This document shows positions 21,901 through 33,323 of a stretch of 64,000 nucleotides of DNA, piece by piece (the stretch's first letter is position 1; each line of letters opens with the position of its first letter). Position numbers and translations under genes: made by a program. The stretch covers positions 59,761,355 to 59,825,354 of the forward strand of contig CM023457.1 in the NCBI GenBank assembly GCA_013339765.2, read 5' to 3'. The stretch comes from Haemaphysalis longicornis. Lineage: Eukaryota > Arthropoda > Arachnida > Ixodida > Ixodidae. The notes beneath the pieces were generated by a model. That model was given only the letters and a program-made list of their open reading frames with translations. It was not told the origin of the DNA and did not search any database.

Positions 21901-22203
21901 GCATGCGCTGGGCGTCTTGGGCGGGAACAGCTGGGCCCTGCCTAGCCTGTCGCATGCGCTAGCCCTTGAATGACGTCAACCCCCCTCCCCTTTCGAGAGC
22001 AGCGGCAAACGTAATCTTTACCAGAACACACGAGGGGGAGGGGTTCCCATTGTCCACCGGCGCCTTATCATCCATCATGCGCTTAGATGCTTGTTTTGTG
22101 TTTTTTTTTTATCTTTACACGAGTACTGAGGTGTATGCTGCACGCCTCATTAGCCTGACGCATGCGCTCGGTGTCTTGGGCGTGAACTGCTAGGTCCTGC
22201 CTG
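21901..22203 (+). repeat. Pair of 43-bp direct repeats
   Basis: GCATGCGCTGGGCGTCTTGG at 21901 and GCATGCGCTCGGTGTCTTGG at 22160 begin two copies that continue through CTGGGCCCTGCCT and CTAGGTCCTGCCT. They are 259 bp apart, in the same orientation. Confidence 0.75.
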
Positions 22204-24109
22204 GGTTGTTTACGCCACGAAATATTTCGACGAACCAGAGGCTAACAGCTTCGCTGTAAAAAACGCAAATGTTTGTAACGTTTGTATAACGCGCGGTCAC
22301 ATGGGTGCGAGGTTGTTCAATAAACGCTCGTTAATTCGAACTCCAAGGGGCGCCAACTCAGCTCGATTTAATGAAAGTTTCAAGCAAAGCGAAGCACGAA
22401 AGCCGTACGATGCGATTTCGGAGCAGTATAGAATGTCAGCAATTGAATGATTGAAAAAGATCGCGATTGAAACAGAACTTTTTTTTCTCTTACGAGTGAA
22501 TGTAGCGGAAGAAGGCATCCATTTCGCGCACTCCAAAACTGAAGAAGAGACGGGTAGCACGCCATCCGGTCACCTACTTCCGAGCGATGGCCGTACTGGT
22601 GCTCCATCCGCCCCCTCCTCCCGGTCACTGGCAGCGACAGGTTCTATGCTTCTGACCGCAGAAATGATTCAAACTGCCGCACGCCCCACACCCTGAACGC
22701 GTGTCCACATCGACGTAGTCCGCAAAGAAGCTCCTTCGAAAACGTCCGCTGCGGGCATTTTAAATTGCTCTTACCGGTATAACTCTCCCTGGTTTCTCTC
22801 CTTTCCGTAATCGACGCAGCGTCATGGGTAGGCAGCGGGGCCGTTTTTCTGGCCGTGCGCCAGGCCTAAAGCTGCCGGCGCAGTGGCGCGTATTTCGAAT
22901 CATCCGTGGAGACGGGGCGTCACGTTCGAATTACCTGGCTTTTCAATACATAGGACTCTATGGAGACTTGGCTGGACCAAATCGTTCAGGTCGAATTATC
23001 CATAAATTCGAATGATTGAAGTTCGAATTCACGAGCCTTTTCGGGAATTTTTAAGTTTGCGTCGGTTCGAATTAAATAATCAGTGGCAAGCCAGCGTGTG
23101 GTCTCTCTACTCTCTTATTCTTGTGTCCGTGTCGAGTTTGCGCTACTTCAAGATGTTCAAGAAAGCAATGACTGCCTTGGCTATTACAGCTACTTCTTCC
23201 GTCTTAGTTTTTCAGGAGAGGCGATACCTGTTTTCTCAATTACCGGGAAGGGGTGGGGGTGTTTGTTCGTGCCTTAGCACGGACCTTCGATATAAGGAGC
23301 AGGTGTCTTGTATCGCGCTGGTGTTCCTTGACGCAAAGATCAGCCGTGGTGTGGTAGCTTTGGGATCTTAAAATGCGGCGAGATATCGCCCGGGTAGAGT
23401 TCTTGTCGGCGATTACCGAAGTCAGTAGTGACGGCCCCTGGCAGCTTCGGGCGACGACAACGCTTCGCCTACTGTCGTTCAACATTCGGTAGGCTAGCTT
23501 CAGACGTCGTGAGAAAAATGGCGGTATAGTTTGCGATAACGTCGTATAATTTAGCAAAAATGAGGACGTTGTTGGACGCCTCCCCGAGCAGTTCTATTTG
23601 TTCCAACATACGTTCTCTCCTTGTTTCAATGCTGCCGAAATGCACATCGGTGCTGAACGTACTTGTGGTTGCATACATGCGGTGTTCCCATCCAACGCGT
23701 CCCGACATTCGCGGCCACCCACAGAATAGCGCAAAGATTGGTCGGTGGGTCTCTATCTCTGGGTACTCTGTCTGCGAGCAACGTCACGGGCGGACTTCTG
23801 TATTGAAGTGCCTTGACTGGGCTTTCTTTTGTTTTCTGCAAGTCGAAAGCCATCACTTTCTTCTACTGAAAGTGGTCTTTCTATCATTACGCGCGTGCAT
23901 GTTGTGAAGCACGCTCTACAGGCATCTCCGGCGCGCACCGCAAGGCCAGGTTCGGGGCTGCGTGTGCCGGTGGCGGATTGTCACTGCAAAAAACCGCCCA
24001 TAAAGGGGAAAAACCATTGCTCAAATTTAGCGCCGTTGAGTGTAGCACTGTTAGAGCCTCTTTAATAACGAAGGAGGCGTCCACCCGTCTTCGCGAGGGG
24101 AATGTGGGC
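22204..24109. other. No gene recognised
   Basis: 22905-23075 is notable for repeated TTCGAATT motifs (CGTTCGAATTACC, AGGTCGAATTATCC, AAATTCGAATGATT, AAGTTCGAATTCACG, GGTTCGAATTAAA), which resembles the interior of decayed Tc1/mariner-type elements. A palindrome-like AACAGCTTCGCTGT occurs near 22246, similar to the start of repeat R4. The rest is featureless. Confidence 0.35.
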
Positions 24110-24290
24110 GCAGAGATAGAGAGAGAGAAGGTTGTTTATTGAAAATCCAGAGAGTTTTGCCGGCGTTTGCTATCGCCTACATGCTTCTCTGCTAGGGATC
24201 AGAGATGTAGGGAAAAGAAGCCCTAGAAAGAGGTGGGCAGAAAGAAAAAAAAAGCGCTGGCGTTGCTTGACGTGCTTGACGGACTATTTT
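24110..24290 (-). repeat. Likely retroelement 3' end with simple tail
   Basis: On the minus strand the sequence runs through CTCTGGATTTTCAATAAACA and ends in CCTTCTCTCTCTCTATCTCT. A polyadenylation-like AATAAA directly before a TC-rich tail is what a LINE 3' end looks like. No coding sequence was recognised in it. Confidence 0.4.
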
Positions 24291-24374
24291 TGAGATTGTG
24301 TCACAGAATTCACAATTTTAAAATGTGGTATGTTGAGTAGCAGCACTCGCGTTTCACATCGGTTTCACACATCG

Positions 24375-24574
24375 CATTTCACAGTGACGAACAAGATTTC
24401 GTGACATCATAGAGAAATCGCCAGAAATTGGCTGAGGAGTGGCCACTGCTTCGTCCGGTTTCTTTAATATCTCTATTGTTTCCTACAAGTTAGCGATAAA
24501 ATTGGTATCGTTGTTATCGGGACGGAGCAGTGGTTTTTAATGAACCAGACCTGTATTTTGCTTTCATGGCCCTT
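24375..24574 (+). mobile_element. 3' part of TTAA element family 1b
   Basis: AAGATTTCGTGACATCATAG, GGAGTGGCCACTGCTTC, GCGATAAAATTGGTATCGTT and GTTATCGGGAC correspond in order to 59430-59560 of the complete copy. The end TGTATTTTGCTTTCATGGCC is followed by CTT and a TTAA (24575-24578). The left end is missing or too diverged to place. Confidence 0.65.
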
Positions 24575-25849
24575 TTAACGTGAGGGGAAATCTGGTAAAA
24601 CACGGGGAGTTCGTTTTTCCCTCCTCCGCAAGAAAAACATTACAGTGGAGCGGAAATACAACCGCTGTCACTGTGCCCGGCAGGCAGTCCCGACGATTTA
24701 GCAACTGTGCCACCGCGGCAGAAATGTCGCTTGTTCGCGAAAATGGTTTCCGTTCCCACAAAAGAACATCCGAGTCAGTAAATTTGAACGCGCATTGTGC
24801 CGTCACCGCGAAATTTTCGCAACAACGTTGCGCGCGAACGTTCAGCGATACTGCTCTGCCGACATGTTTATCGTCGTGTGTCTTGTCAACTTACAAGTCG
24901 GTCGCGAGCTTTCAAACAAGGGCGCAAGAAATGGAAGCGCTGCGGCAGAGTGGAGAGCCCGAAAAACTAAACTGCCGTTTGCAGCCGGCGTCTGCAGCCT
25001 TCGCTCTCCACGGCCGTTACTGCCGCTCCGGTAAGTCTACAGTGCACCGATGCTCCTCACGTTCGACCTGTTCGGACCGCCGAGACGGGGGACAAAGGAC
25101 GGCGGACCGCCGACGGGGAAAATGGGGCAAACAGAAAGAAAAGTGGCGGGGCTCGAAAACTAGTGGGCGCCTTGCAGGACACCCCAGCGCCGACCCGAAT
25201 GCGTTTCACGGAAACCTTTCGTCGCATCGGAACTTCCCTTACTTGTTCCCTTCCCCCCTCCGGACTCTCGAGAACTAAAGGCGTGTCTAATGAAGCGGGG
25301 AATTGCGGCGAAAAATAGAGGGAATTGGGAAGACAGGGCGTGTGTCCCGCAAACACAATGGCCTCGGTTGTTGGTGGGGGAAAATAGCGAAAAAGGAAAA
25401 GCGAGGTGGGGTGGAAGTTTGGTACCGTGCCTTGATTGGTTAAAGACGACCCCTGCAGTTTTTTATGCTCTCGGTTCGCGCCTGCCCGTCTCTAGGTCTG
25501 CCGGAACGTATGGGGTTCGCGTTCGCTTTGCGCCCGCGGTGTTGTTTTCTGGGTCGGCCCTCCCTTTTGTTCCGCGTTTTTTTTTTTTCTGCGTCACGTT
25601 CAAGAGTGGGCTAGCGCTGCTTCCTTCACCGTGAAAACGCGCAACGCCGCCTGCTTCCGGCTTGGTTGCTCTAGTGAGGAAGTGGTATATCGGAAGCTGA
25701 CGGCCTCGACACCAGACCCAGCCACTTCTAGTGGAGCATGGCTTACGTTACAGAAATTTTAATCGTGCGGCGATGCTAATTTTCTAGTGAATGCTCTGTA
25801 GCTTCTAATCTAATGAAGATAGCTTAAAAAAATCACATTGAAATTGGCA
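24575..25849. other. No gene supported; longest open frame of the window
   Basis: A 232-codon plus-strand frame at 24580-25278 is open but has no recognisable domain, is rich in Arg and Ser, and covers a stretch (24640-24720) that on the minus strand resembles a degenerate SINE head (CCGCGGTGGCACAGTTGCTA). I do not call it a gene. Confidence 0.4.
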
Positions 25850-26110
25850 GATGGGACCACTGTATAATAACGCCGAGTTTCATTTACTTGTCGTAATTAG
25901 TCACTTCACAGGGAAGTTGTGAACGTTGCGGGGTTCCCGTTTGCTCTCAATGCATGGCCGTGTACTCAGGGAGTTGGGTTTTAGAGAGCGGCTGTAACTT
26001 TCGTTTAGTCGAAACTGTGCCGAAATAAATTATCACAATTAGCTGCTTCTTAAGACAACTCTAACGTTAGGCCGAGTTTATTCAGTTTTCGTAGTTGCGC
26101 TGTTCACATT
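25850..26110 (+). repeat. Dispersed repeat R5, copy 1
   Basis: Shares a diverged but collinear pattern with the minus strand of 42845-43105: TTCATTTA-TTGTC-TAATTAGT, then CATGGCC-TGT, then CGGCTGTAACTTTCGTTTAG against CGGCTGTAACTTTTGTTTTA, then ACAATTA. Within this copy, GGCCGAGTTTATTCAG (near 26071) echoes CGCCGAGTTTCATTTA (near 25872), about 200 bp apart, hinting at a tandem unit. Family unknown. Confidence 0.5.
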
Positions 26111-26682
26111 GCACTTGTTGTTATTGTACAATTGTCGTCTACTCTGAGTAGCTTCGTCTTTTAACGGAGAGAAAAGACACCGTTATGTTTGTCCACCAGA
26201 ACAAAAACCCGAGTCCTTTTAAGTTTTATTCAGCTAATTGGCTAGGAGGTATGCTTAATCTCGTGTTACAAACAAACGTGTTTTGCATCGCCTACTCCTT
26301 GGACTTCCAAGTTTCGCAGGTCATCCTTCTTCGCAAAGTAGAGTGGCACTGATTTTTTTTTTTTTGTCTTGGTGTTGTTTGGTTAATACTGTGACTGTCC
26401 TTTCAGCTAGTCCTGCCTAAAGGAAGTTCATTACTCAGGCTTTCACTTTAGTTTAGAAAAAAATTGTCTTCTAGCTCGTCCTGCGCCGTCAGGCAGACGA
26501 TGTAATGCGCCCAGGCGCCTCGTATTCCCGATGCTGTCAGTTTAGTCAAACCTCGTATTCTTCTCTCCAAACGTGGGCTGCTCTTTTTAATTGTCATCCG
26601 TCCGTATTTGTCTTCTGTTTGTGCACTAATACCGTGCAAGATGGTTAGAAGATCGTAAGTGTTGTCATATGGAAAACCCGCT
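26111..26682. other. No gene recognised
   Basis: AT-rich with a poly(T) run near 26352-26365. Nothing else visible. Confidence 0.4.
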
Positions 26683-26816
26683 GAATGAATAGGTGGACCG
26701 GGCGCGTTGCGTTCTGTAAAACTCGCTTGTTAAGGGCTGCTTCCTTAAGCCATGAATGAATACCGTGACCGGCAGCGTAACTGGACGTGAAATTGTAAAA
26801 CTCGCTTGTTAAGGGC
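26683..26816 (+). repeat. Imperfect tandem duplication
   Basis: GAATGAATAGG...TGTAAAACTCGCTTGTTAAG and GAATGAATACC...TGTAAAACTCGCTTGTTAAG form two units about 75-79 bp apart. The last 23 bp (26715-26737 and 26794-26816) are identical. Confidence 0.75.
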
Positions 26817-26989
26817 GTGACTAGTCCTTACCTGAACTCTACTCCACTTAGAGCGGAGACGGAGACCTAAATGTCCAGAACGACTACGTTTTCTTATTAT
26901 TTTGACGATATAGTTGGAGTGGTGATTGTCTGCGTCTGCCGCCGTCTTTTTTTCCGCCTTTCGAAGAGTATGGAAAATGAAGTTAAACT

Positions 26990-27258
26990 ATATTTCTTGA
27001 AAATATAGATATGTTAATATAGTATATATTTATATTTTAGAAAGATAAAATTGTAGTTGTACAGTCCGTGTACCGATCTGACCTCTTCTCTTCTTAGAAT
27101 TGCAGCTATTCATTTTTTTTTTATATGTAATTTGAAGTATATTATTCAGAAAATATGGACGTTCAATATGTATATTATATATATATTAAATATATATATT
27201 AGTATTAATAAAAGTTATTTTCTTATCTATATTATTTTTTATATTATTATTTCATATA

Positions 27259-27295
<37 letters not shown>
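26990..27295. repeat. AT-rich island ending in (TA)n
   Basis: About 300 bp dominated by ATAT, TATTA and a final (AT)n tract at 27262-27292, in sharp contrast to the surrounding 45-55% GC sequence. Open frames rich in Ile and Tyr across it are compositional. A mitochondrial insert was considered and not supported. Confidence 0.85.
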
Positions 27296-28799
27296 GACGT
27301 CTTCAAAGATATGCGCTCGTCTTGTCCTTCTCTTCGTCCCTGTCTTTTGCGCAAACTTATTCCTTCGTACGTCATGAACCAGCTAGCCAGCAATCAAGTC
27401 GTGACACGTCGCCCTTCCTCCGGTTCAAAAGAGCGAACCACACTGCGACAATCCTTACCGACATATTCCCAACTAGCGATAAAATACTGGGCATAATGTG
27501 TTTTGTTTTGTTCTCGAAAGTCTGTCTGAATGAGCGGCGCACCCTTCCTTCAGGCCTCGCGAGCTCGAGATGATGGTCCGAAACATTGTGCGTACCCACC
27601 TCGCGGCAGCCATCCCGGCGAGGACGTCCCTCGGGGCTGCGCTACGTTTCGCAGATAAGATTATTACGAAGCTGACGACGAAAGCGTTGGACGTCCCCCT
27701 GGAAGCCGCTTGTTGTCTGCGGTTCAGCCCACACCGGCCACAGCCGTGCGGTAATTGGCGTCGTCGTCGCCGCAGAGCCGTTCCGCAAACAAGCCTGCCC
27801 GTCTATACGAAGTTGACAGGGCGAAGTTGACAGCTTTACTGCCGTACGCTGCGTGTGTAGCCCCTGCCCGGAACCGGGCCTCGTCAAAGTTCTCCGTCTG
27901 TCCCCCCGGGCGGCCACAGTGCTAGTGTCCTGCCGCCGAACATGTCGCGTTCGACGAAGAGCGACTCCTTAGCTGGGTTGCCGCTGGAGGAATGCTGTAA
28001 GCCGTTGTCAGAACTCGGGGGAAAAGGGGGGGAGATGGACGTGTAACCAGCCGAAGGCGGTCTGCACTTGCAAGACGCTGACAACTGTATGTTCCAGGTT
28101 CGAGTGGCTCGACCAAAAGAACTTGACGCGCGAAAATTCTCTTTTCTGCCTCGCTGGCAATGTACGTAGAGAACTCTGCCGTTATAACGCGGTCCTCGGA
28201 GCAGGAAGCTATTAGGTATGTGCCAGCAACTCTCCTTTCACCAGTGGCGGTGTGTGAATGCGTAACTGCACAGCCGAGGGTTTTTTTTTTTTTTTTGTCT
28301 TTTCTAAACTGTCGCCTGTGCTGTGTACCGGGAAAAATTCAGCGCTGATGCATAAATTGTAAGGATGCCATACTATTTCTGGAATGTCCTCCAAAGAACT
28401 CTTAAGGGGACTTTAAATCGACTCCACATAGTGTAAGGCATTTTGTATCACCCGAGGACGGTGATGTGCCATGCGATTCTTTATTCCTAATCGCTTTGCA
28501 ATAGTTTATTAAAAAAGCGAATGCTGGATAGACACGCTGAGGCATGTTATCATTAATCTTAAATGCTCTACGGTCGGATATGATTCCCGTCCTGGCCCGT
28601 ATCCACTGTTTATTAGTTGTTCACCGTTGCCCCCGTTTTAAACCACATGTACATAATTGTTCATTATGTTTAGTTTTGTTCTTCGTCCTGTATTCTACTC
28701 ATCTGTATTGTGTACATAGTTGTAAATACGTGTTGTAACTATCAGTTTTAAACATTGACTTGTAGTGCTAATAAATACCAAGCGGAAAACAAAAAAAAA
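27296..28799. other. No gene recognised
   Basis: Several short overlapping open frames between 27311 and 28116 and a poly(T) run near 28281-28296; none resembles a known protein. A poly(A) run lies at 28791-28800, just before the tRNA-like sequence. Confidence 0.4.
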
Positions 28800-28805
28800 A
28801 GAATA

Positions 28806-28875
28806 TTACGCAGTGGTAACGCACTAAGCTGGTGCTGGGGAGACTGGGGTTCAAATCCCATCAGATCCAACATGC
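28806..28875 (+). repeat. tRNA-like sequence (SINE fragment or tRNA pseudogene)
   Basis: ACGCAGTGGTAACGCACTAA resembles a tRNA D-arm/A box and GGGGTTCAAATCCCATC a perfect T-arm with B box (GGTTCAAATCC), at the expected spacing of about 35 bp. No convincing acceptor-stem pairing was found. A poly(A) run precedes it. Confidence 0.45.
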
Positions 28876-28970
28876 GTTTTTTTTCTTATTTACTCCTGGA
28901 GCGTCGGCCTTTATTTGACTGGCCAACAACGATGACGTCGACGATTTTTCGCAGGATGGGTTACTTTTAA

Positions 28971-29823
28971 AGGGGCCATTCATGCGAAATACAAGTTAGT
29001 ATTATTTAAAAGAATTTGCGTTTGATACTGCTTCCAGCGCTTTTCCGGCAGCAAGTGATGCTTTGTTCACTGAGAACTTAATCAATGTAATCTGAAATTT
29101 TGATTCTCCCGCCAAAACGTGTGTTTCGTGACGCCTGCCATAACGTCACATGCATCGGTCTTCAAACGAACTTCAAGTGCGCTGTTCGTCCTGCAACGGA
29201 CTGCGGCACGGCCGGGCTAGAGCGGAGGTGCGCTGTCGTTGAATCTGCGGAGCCTTGTTTATCGTCAGTCTTCCTAGATGACGCCACCATACTACTGCCA
29301 CCGCTATTCGTCTTCGCTTTGGTTTTGACCGTATTTGCACCTGGCTTGGTCTTGTTGCGGTAGGTAGTAGTTCAACAAATAGGGTCACGTAAGACAGTGT
29401 TGCTTACGCCAATCGGCCAGTGTCGTCTGAGACAACCCCAAAGCGCCGCACTGCTGTGTAGCTATAACAAGCATAGTGGTCGCAGTACCAACAGCAGTGC
29501 GCACTGGTACTTGTATGTTTACGTGTAATTTCGTAACTTCCATTGTTCCGCCCTACCATTCTCCCTGCTATAAAATGAACTTAAGCGAAAGTAGAATTCG
29601 TTCTGCAAGCTTATAAGCCCTGCCTAACTTGCGTTTGCTTTTGCCGGCCTCAGCCAATCGTACGGTTGTGCATATGACATGTGTTATAGTGCGGGGGATG
29701 AGCTTCCTTTTTCCTAATTATGTAGCTTATTCGAGCGAAGTTTACGTTAAAAGTGGCGTCAGTGTGATTCTAACGAGCCAGTCTTTCGAATGAACCAAAC
29801 TTGTGTTTTGTCTGCATGGCTCT
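28971..29823 (-). mobile_element. TTAA-flanked inverted-repeat element, family 1a, copy B
   Basis: The left end AGGGGCCATTCATGCGAAAT follows TTAA (28967-28970). The right end, reverse-complemented, is AGAGCCATGCAGACAAAACA and is followed by TTAA (29824-29827). In reverse complement the interior matches copy A (3108-4111) in order, for example GTGTCGTCTGAGACAACCCC near 29423-29442 and AAGCTTATAAGC near 29608-29619. Both TTAA sites are intact. No transposase frame is present. Confidence 0.85.
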
Positions 29824-29827
29824 TTAA

Positions 29828-30746
29828 GGCGTGTGCCTTAGAAAGGGAACGGCGTACCCTGCGTTGAAAACACGTGTGCCGTGGAAAATAGAAGCATTCT
29901 CTGCGGCGGTTGGAAATCGGCCGAAAAGAAAATTGCCGTCCTTTTTTTTTCTCTCTCTTCGTGCTTCCATGCACGTGTCAGATCATAGCGTTGGGCGCAG
30001 CGAGTTCCACGCCGTCGTTCCTCTAGACAAGAAAAAAAAAGGTGGGGGTGCGCAGGCGCGAGTCGGCAGTAGATGATTGACGGTGGCGCTAAAACTCAAC
30101 CCTTTTTTTCGCGTATGGAGGCTCATCTTGAAAATCGACTGCTCGCTGGTCTGCTCCCGGCAACTCGGTCTTGGCGGGGCCAAAAAAGAAAAGAAATGAA
30201 AGATCGAGGACGAAAACGAGAGCGAGCGAGGAAGCGGCGAGGCGAGGCAGCTCTGCCCGCGATGGTTTTCTGTACGGGCTGCAGCGCGATGCAAACTTGC
30301 AGCGCGGGCGAAGTTAAACGTAAGGCGAAAGAAGCGCGCATCCCGTAAAATAAGGCCCGTCTGGTGGAACACGGGAGCTTTTGCAGCGAGATGGGCGTGG
30401 GGGAGGAAGTGCGGTATATACTCGCCGGGGGTCGCCTACCAGCGGGGGAAATCTTCGGGGAAAGTAAGGAAAAAACGGGGAGACATGAGGGATAGGGTGT
30501 AAGAGCGGGGCCCGGCTATGCTCGCCGGTCCGATGGGTTGAAGGGGCGTCGTTTGCGATTGATTTTGCCTTCTGCTTTATGGCGTGCCGCTGCTGAACTC
30601 TTGGTCTTCTGCCTTCCTGCCGACGGTCTGTGTTTGTCTTCTTTTTTTTCTCTCTGAACCTTTTTCTCTGCTACGGACGTCATCGTTGATGGTAGTTTCC
30701 TCGGCACCAGAAGAGACTGGATCTGAAACTTGTCGTTCTTTTTTTT
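29828..30746. other. No gene recognised
   Basis: A TATATA-containing stretch (GGTATATACTCGCC near 30413) follows purine-rich sequence and could be a core-promoter-like motif, but no downstream gene is identifiable. Overlapping open frames at 29983-30372 and 30073-30348 are not recognisable. Confidence 0.35.
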
Positions 30747-30787
30747 GTGTGTGTGTATGTGTGTGTGCGTGTGTGTGTGTGTGTGTA
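30747..30787 (+). repeat. (TG)n microsatellite
   Basis: About 41 bp of TG dinucleotides with TATG and GCG interruptions. Confidence 0.95.
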
Positions 30788-31479
30788 TTCATCTCGTTGA
30801 TTTTTAACTTTCTATGTCGCTTTTATGTCGCACGAAGCGTCGTGACGTATAACGGAAACCTTGTAGCTTCTGAATGAACTTATGCTTTGTTTTGGTGGGC
30901 CTTATGCGCGCCTTTCTCGTCAAGGCGAGCGTTTGCTTGTCGGAACCAACACAAGCGAGTTGTTTGAAGTGCATCTAAGAGCCCGGCCCAAATTCTGTGT
31001 GCTTGACAACAAAGCAGTTAGGTTATCTAGCTCCTCACTGGTTCACTCTCTTTGCGCCTTCAGCGGTAGTCTTCTGTGGTTACTCATTTGTTTCGCGCTA
31101 TAGTTTCGTAGGCCAGGAGCGCGTTGTAGTTCCTCACTTGTTGGTTGTTCTTCGGAGATATATGGCTATGATATAGCAAGCATTTTGCTACGAAGCAGTA
31201 CATGTCTCTCCCCCCAGTTTTCATTCCTGTGAAGTCGATTTACTCGGCGCCGCTCCTGGGCTCCTCGTCGGCACCGTCGCCCCATCTTTAACGACGGTTA
31301 TCAATCACAATGATTATTCTCCTCGCTACGACCGATGCCTCTTTCACAAGTTAGCGCAGTCGGGCTGTCAGCGGCCGTAGCGCCGTTATGAAATGACTGC
31401 TGAGAATAAACAGCCGCGCGAATGGGAGTAACAACGGCCGAAAGCCGCCGCCTGCCGCCGAGAATGTAGCCGCGGCCTT
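30788..31479. other. No gene recognised
   Basis: A 73-codon frame at 30882-31103 and short others have no recognisable product. Confidence 0.4.
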
Positions 31480-31560
31480 TGTCGCCTTCCACCTCGCCCA
31501 CTAGCTGCGGGTCCCCGCCGGTCGAAAGCACTTGCCCCGTTGGAACGCCGGCATGAGCAC
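31480..31560 (+). repeat. Local repeat, first copy (second at 32310-32400)
   Basis: TTTGTCGCCTTCCACCTCGC-CCACTAGCTGCGGGTCCC...GTTGGAACGCCGGCATGAGC aligns with GTTGTCGCCTCAAGTTTCAG-CGACTAGCTGCGAATCCC...CTTGGAATGCCGACGTGGGC. The copies are in the same orientation about 840 bp apart. Family unknown. Confidence 0.5.
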
Positions 31561-31637
31561 ATAATTCTTCTTTAGCTTGAAAGCCATTCCGAGCTGCATT
31601 GTCGCGTCGGCGGTCCTTGTTGACAAGCTGGTCATAG

Positions 31638-31836
31638 TACTTCTGGCGGAAGAATAATTATGCATCTTAGTAGCGTTGAGAATTCCATTTCCAGGTGCTG
31701 TATTTTCACGTGTATAACCCGCCCCTGCAGATAATCTGCGCCCCCACTTTCAGCCCGCCGGAAAGGGAAAAAAATCCTCGCGTATTGCCCGCTTAGTTGA
31801 TACTTCTGGCGGAAGAATAATAATAGATCTTAGTCT
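31638..31836 (+). repeat. 35-bp direct repeats flanking 125 bp
   Basis: TACTTCTGGCGGAAGAATAA, then ATGCATCTTAGT at the first copy and ATAGATCTTAGT at the second, occur near 31639-31672 and 31801-31835. The enclosed stretch includes CGTGTATAACCCGCCC, which resembles Tc1/mariner-type element ends. Confidence 0.65.
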
Positions 31837-32809
31837 GGCCGCATATAAAGTCTTTCTCTCTCCCTTCGCCAGTGTATTTCACGCCTAATTATGCGCCCAT
31901 CCCCGGTTGCCACCTTAGGCGTGCCAGGGGCTGGGGGGGGGGGCGAGAAGGCATGCGCAGCAGAGCTTAATACCGTAACCGATGACATACCCGCTGTAAT
32001 GGTGGAGATATTTAAACGTAGGATTCTCATGGCTCAATGCGCCCTGTCAGCTGTCTTCCGCAATCGAGCGGTTTGGGTCTGGGTTGGTGTGTTGCACTGA
32101 CAATTGAATGCCTACGACGACTGGGCAGCGAAAGGGACACCCACGTGTGTGTCCGCTAGAATAAAGGTTGAGGCCTTCGAGGTGTTAACTCGCTATTGGG
32201 CGGGCGCATGTCGTTCGCTTGAAGGAAGAACAGCGGAAACTGAAGAAGCGTCAGCCCGAACAGAAGCGTGAATGGGCGCGAAAGCTACGGAAAGCCGCCG
32301 CCGTTGTCGCCTCAAGTTTCAGCTGGTCGACTAGCTGCGAATCCCTCCCGGATGAACGGCAACTGGTCCGCTTGGAATGCCGACGTGGGCCAATATCACT
32401 TGTTCAGCTTAAAGGGCTTTCAGAGCGACATTGTTCGACAGTGTCTTTCACTCCTAAGCACCCACTCATGACTGGTTGCGGTTTTGTGCGTGCACGAGTT
32501 GCGAGTGGTGGAGGGGGGAGAGAGAGCACGCACGTGGAGGTTCCGTGGAGCGCTTGGAGGTTGCCCGTGGAGGTTGTGCAGCTTCGCAGGTCGTCCGTTT
32601 TCACATTGTGGAAAGGCACTAATTTTTCTTCTTCTGTGCAGTTGATGGTGTCGGGTTGTTAGTCGTACATTGCTTCGTCGTCATTCCACCGACTTTCCAA
32701 GCAGCTCAAAAGTAGTTCCCTACCAACCCTATTACCTCATGTCTAAATTGTGCAGCTGATCTCAAACACGCTGCTCCTATGTATGTGTAGTTGAATGTAT
32801 GTATGTATT
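31837..32809. other. No gene recognised
   Basis: The plus-strand frame at 32219-32662 (147 codons) is rich in Lys and Arg at its start but resembles nothing I know; it overlaps the second copy of the local repeat (32310-32400). A G run lies near 31933-31942. Confidence 0.4.
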
Positions 32810-33255
32810 GCGCTCAAACTGCCACGAAGGTCGCAATTGTGTCTATTTTGTTTGACACCGGAACAACGACGGTACATACCTGTTTATCCTGAACATGAAT
32901 AAAACGATTTTCGCCTATGGGCAAATGGCGGCTCATTTGGACGCGTGAGCCAGCGCAAGTTGGTGTTGGAACGACGGAACTATACCTGCAGAGTGAAACG
33001 CACGTTTGGGATTCCACGTACGGAGCCAAATGGTGCAGCGACGATCAGAAAATGCACCCAGAAATGAGCTAACAGACGATCAGAAAACCCGGTTTTTTCG
33101 GGCTCGCACGTCCAAATCGCCGCCGTTTTCCCATAGGCGAAAATCGTTTTTTATTTATTTTCAGGATAAAACAGGTAAGTACCGTCGTTGTTCCCGGTCT
33201 GTTCAAACAAAATTAGACCACAAAATACGACCTTCGTGTTGAAGTTTTGAGCGCG
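32810..33255. repeat. Foldback (inverted-repeat) element
   Basis: The left arm (32810-32955) and the reverse complement of the right arm (33100-33255) are collinear: GCGCTCAAA, CACGAAGGTCG, ATTTTGTTTGA, GAACAACGACGGTAC, ACCTGTTT-ATCCTGAA, AACGATTTTCGCCTATGGG and ATTTGGACG. About 145 bp separate the arms. TATG-type simple repeats lie just outside both ends. It would fold into a long hairpin. No target-site duplication was found. Confidence 0.8.
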
Positions 33256-33323
33256 AAACAGAGCGGCGGTTTGCCCAGGAAAAATTTTAAAGTGTTCCAA
33301 TTACCGGTCGAAACACACTGTAA

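Noticed and set aside
24580..25278. Longest open frame, 232 codons on the plus strand
   Set aside because: No domain or family resemblance, Arg/Ser-rich, overlapped by frames on the other strand, and partly covering a degenerate SINE-like head on the minus strand. Length alone is not enough in GC-rich eukaryotic DNA.
26990..27295. Mitochondrial DNA insert
   Set aside because: The AT richness suggested it, but no mitochondrial gene, tRNA or protein motif could be read; the sequence is low-complexity TA.
28806..28875. Functional tRNA gene
   Set aside because: The T arm is good but no acceptor-stem pairing was found.
32219..32662. 147-codon frame starting with a basic helix-like stretch
   Set aside because: The Lys/Arg-rich start is followed by sequence that belongs to a local non-coding repeat (copy at 31480-31560); no family resemblance.
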